Positions 63,368-64,000 of a DNA stretch of 64,000 nt are shown in pieces. Position numbers and translations under genes: made by a program. Below the pieces are notes generated by a model that worked only from the letters and a program-made list of their open reading frames with translations, did no database searches and had not been told where the DNA came from. The DNA is from Mycolicibacterium mucogenicum DSM 44124 (GTDB lineage Bacteria; Actinomycetota; Actinomycetes; Mycobacteriales; Mycobacteriaceae): contig NZ_CP062008.1 in assembly GCF_005670685.2 (NCBI RefSeq), positions 3,534,001-3,598,000 of the forward strand, read 5' to 3'. Every line of letters begins with the position of its first letter. Within the stretch, counting starts at the first letter, position 1.

Positions 63368-63852
63368 ATCGACTCGCCCAGGTACTTGCGTACCAGTTTC
63401 GTCTGGGCTTCCCAGCCGCCGCTGTTGGCTTCGAACGCCGCGGCCCGGCGATGGGCCGGGATGTTGTCGAACCCGGATTCGACGATCTGCAGCAGCACGC
63501 CATCGCTGGTCTCGGTGAGCGTGAACTCGACGAGGGTGGTCGGCTCGTTGTCATAGTCGGCACCGGGTTCGACGGCGTACGGGTGCCAGCGGAACGCCAG
63601 ACGCCGCGGCGGTTCCACGGCCACGATCTGCCACACCGAGGCTGTCCCGGCGTGCGGTTTCTGTGCGGCGGCGACCTCGTCGTCGACCTCGGTCGGTGTG
63701 ATCACCCCGGTCACCGATTCACCCGCGACGAACGGGCCGTCGAATCGGACGCCGAACCAGCGCCCGAACTCGTCGGCGTTGGAAATGGCGCGCCACACGC
63801 GGTCGAGCGGCGCACGCAAGGTGACTTCTTTTTCGATGCGATCGGAATTCAT
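63364..63852 (-). CDS. SRPBCC (AHSA1-like) protein
   Basis: A 162-residue START/Bet v1-like fold protein. VTLRAPLDRVWRAISNADEFGRWFG is the family opening, and the late LVEFTLTETSDGVLLQIVESGFDNIP is typical of the activator of Hsp90 ATPase 1-like group. These often bind small hydrophobic ligands. The ATG start has a strong AGGAGG 6 nt upstream that lies inside one operator. It is first in an SRPBCC-ArsR operon. Confidence 0.88.
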   Translation of the reverse strand: MNSDRIEKEVTLRAPLDRVWRAISNADEFGRWFGVRFDGPFVAGESVTGVITPTEVDDEVAAAQKPHAGTASVWQIVAVEPPRRLAFRWHPYAVEPGADYDNEPTTLVEFTLTETSDGVLLQIVESGFDNIPAHRRAAAFEANSGGWEAQTKLVRKYLGESM

Positions 63853-63854
63853 AA

Positions 63855-63870
63855 GCAACCTCCTGGTTGC
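63855..63870. promoter_or_regulatory. operator 1 of the SRPBCC-ArsR operon, over the RBS
   Basis: GCAACC-TCCT-GGTTGC. The spacer contains part of the AGGAGG ribosome-binding site, so binding here would lie over the RBS-encoding DNA and block elongation from the promoter. Confidence 0.75.
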
Positions 63871-63900
63871 CTATCACGTTACGACCGCACCTTCGGATAC

Positions 63901-63916
63901 GCAACCATATGGTTGC
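63901..63916. promoter_or_regulatory. operator 2 of the SRPBCC-ArsR operon
   Basis: GCAACC-ATAT-GGTTGC, a perfect 16-bp palindrome with the same arms as operator 1; centres are 46 bp apart. Confidence 0.78.
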
Positions 63917-63928
63917 TTTTGGATGGGA

Positions 63929-64000
63929 TCAGCGCGCGATGGTGGCGCTGGCGATGACCTCGTCGCCGTCCGGGTCGCGGCGGTACAGCACCATGGTCTG
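63929..64000 (-). CDS. mnmA: tRNA-specific 2-thiouridylase MnmA, C-terminal fragment
   Basis: The last 23 codons (QTMVLYRRDPDGDEVIASAT...) before a TGA; the rest lies beyond the right edge. The sequence fits the C-terminal beta-barrel end of MnmA, and M. tuberculosis mnmA (trmU) is near Rv3015c-ligA as I recall. It would thiolate U34 of Lys, Glu and Gln tRNAs. The identification is by short resemblance and position. Confidence 0.65.
   Translation of the reverse strand, partial: QTMVLYRRDPDGDEVIASATIAR

Overview
The window is high-GC, tightly packed, coding DNA of a mycobacterium, most likely a rapid grower (Mycolicibacterium type). The evidence is the gene content and order: nadABC with NrtR, bioB with BsaP and BioQ, bioA-F-D, treXYZ, RbpA, separate Ppm1 and Lnt genes, several F420-dependent PPOX-like proteins, and the aerobic cobalamin cluster with fused CobIJ. 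As I remember it, this follows blocks of the M. tuberculosis map near Rv1596-Rv1559, then Rv2049c-Rv2074, then Rv3015c-Rv3024c. Many genes seem to be leaderless, with a TANNNT -10 box 6-8 nt before an ATG or GTG.

1-6.5 kb holds the NAD operon nadA-nadB-nadC (minus strand) and its regulator gene nrtR (plus strand). They are separated by three accessory genes: an HTTM-like membrane protein, a small exported protein and a putative glycosyltransferase. Both nadA and nrtR have a 23-bp NrtR box. 6.5-14.2 kb holds a secretory lipase and the biotin genes: bioB-bsaP-DUF2567, the regulator bioQ, and bioA-bioF-bioD-2H phosphoesterase, with two BioQ-type operators. 14.3-22.5 kb holds an OafA/SGNH acyltransferase and treX-treY-treZ for trehalose from glycogen. 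A 1.1-kb IS630-family element then sits exactly between treZ and ilvA, in a CTAG that supplies the stop codons of the neighbouring genes and of the transposase.

24-28 kb holds ilvA, a DUF1345-like membrane protein, and a patatin/cNMP-histidine kinase pair. At about 28.1-28.4 kb the order jumps to the rbpA-ppm1-lnt block, followed by an amidohydrolase, fxsA, and purU between two F420 PPOX paralogues. Then come an amino-acid permease, a soluble Ser/Thr kinase, cobN, a tandem-duplicated double diguanylate cyclase, and a 36-residue membrane protein. 45.4-53.2 kb is cobalamin synthesis (cobG-cobH-cobIJ on plus; cobL-cobM and cobK on minus) with a DUF4139-like gene inside it.

54-61 kb holds an F420 biliverdin-reductase-like gene and a putative IclR-controlled catabolic cluster. 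That cluster is iclR, a large secreted protein, cytochrome P450, 3Fe-4S ferredoxin and acyl-CoA ligase. A near-identical 16-bp motif lies before both iclR and the secreted-protein gene. The window closes with a secreted Gly/Ser/Asn-rich protein, a MetE-like protein, an autoregulated-looking SRPBCC-ArsR operon with two identical-arm operators, and the C-terminus of mnmA. I saw no tRNA, rRNA or CRISPR.
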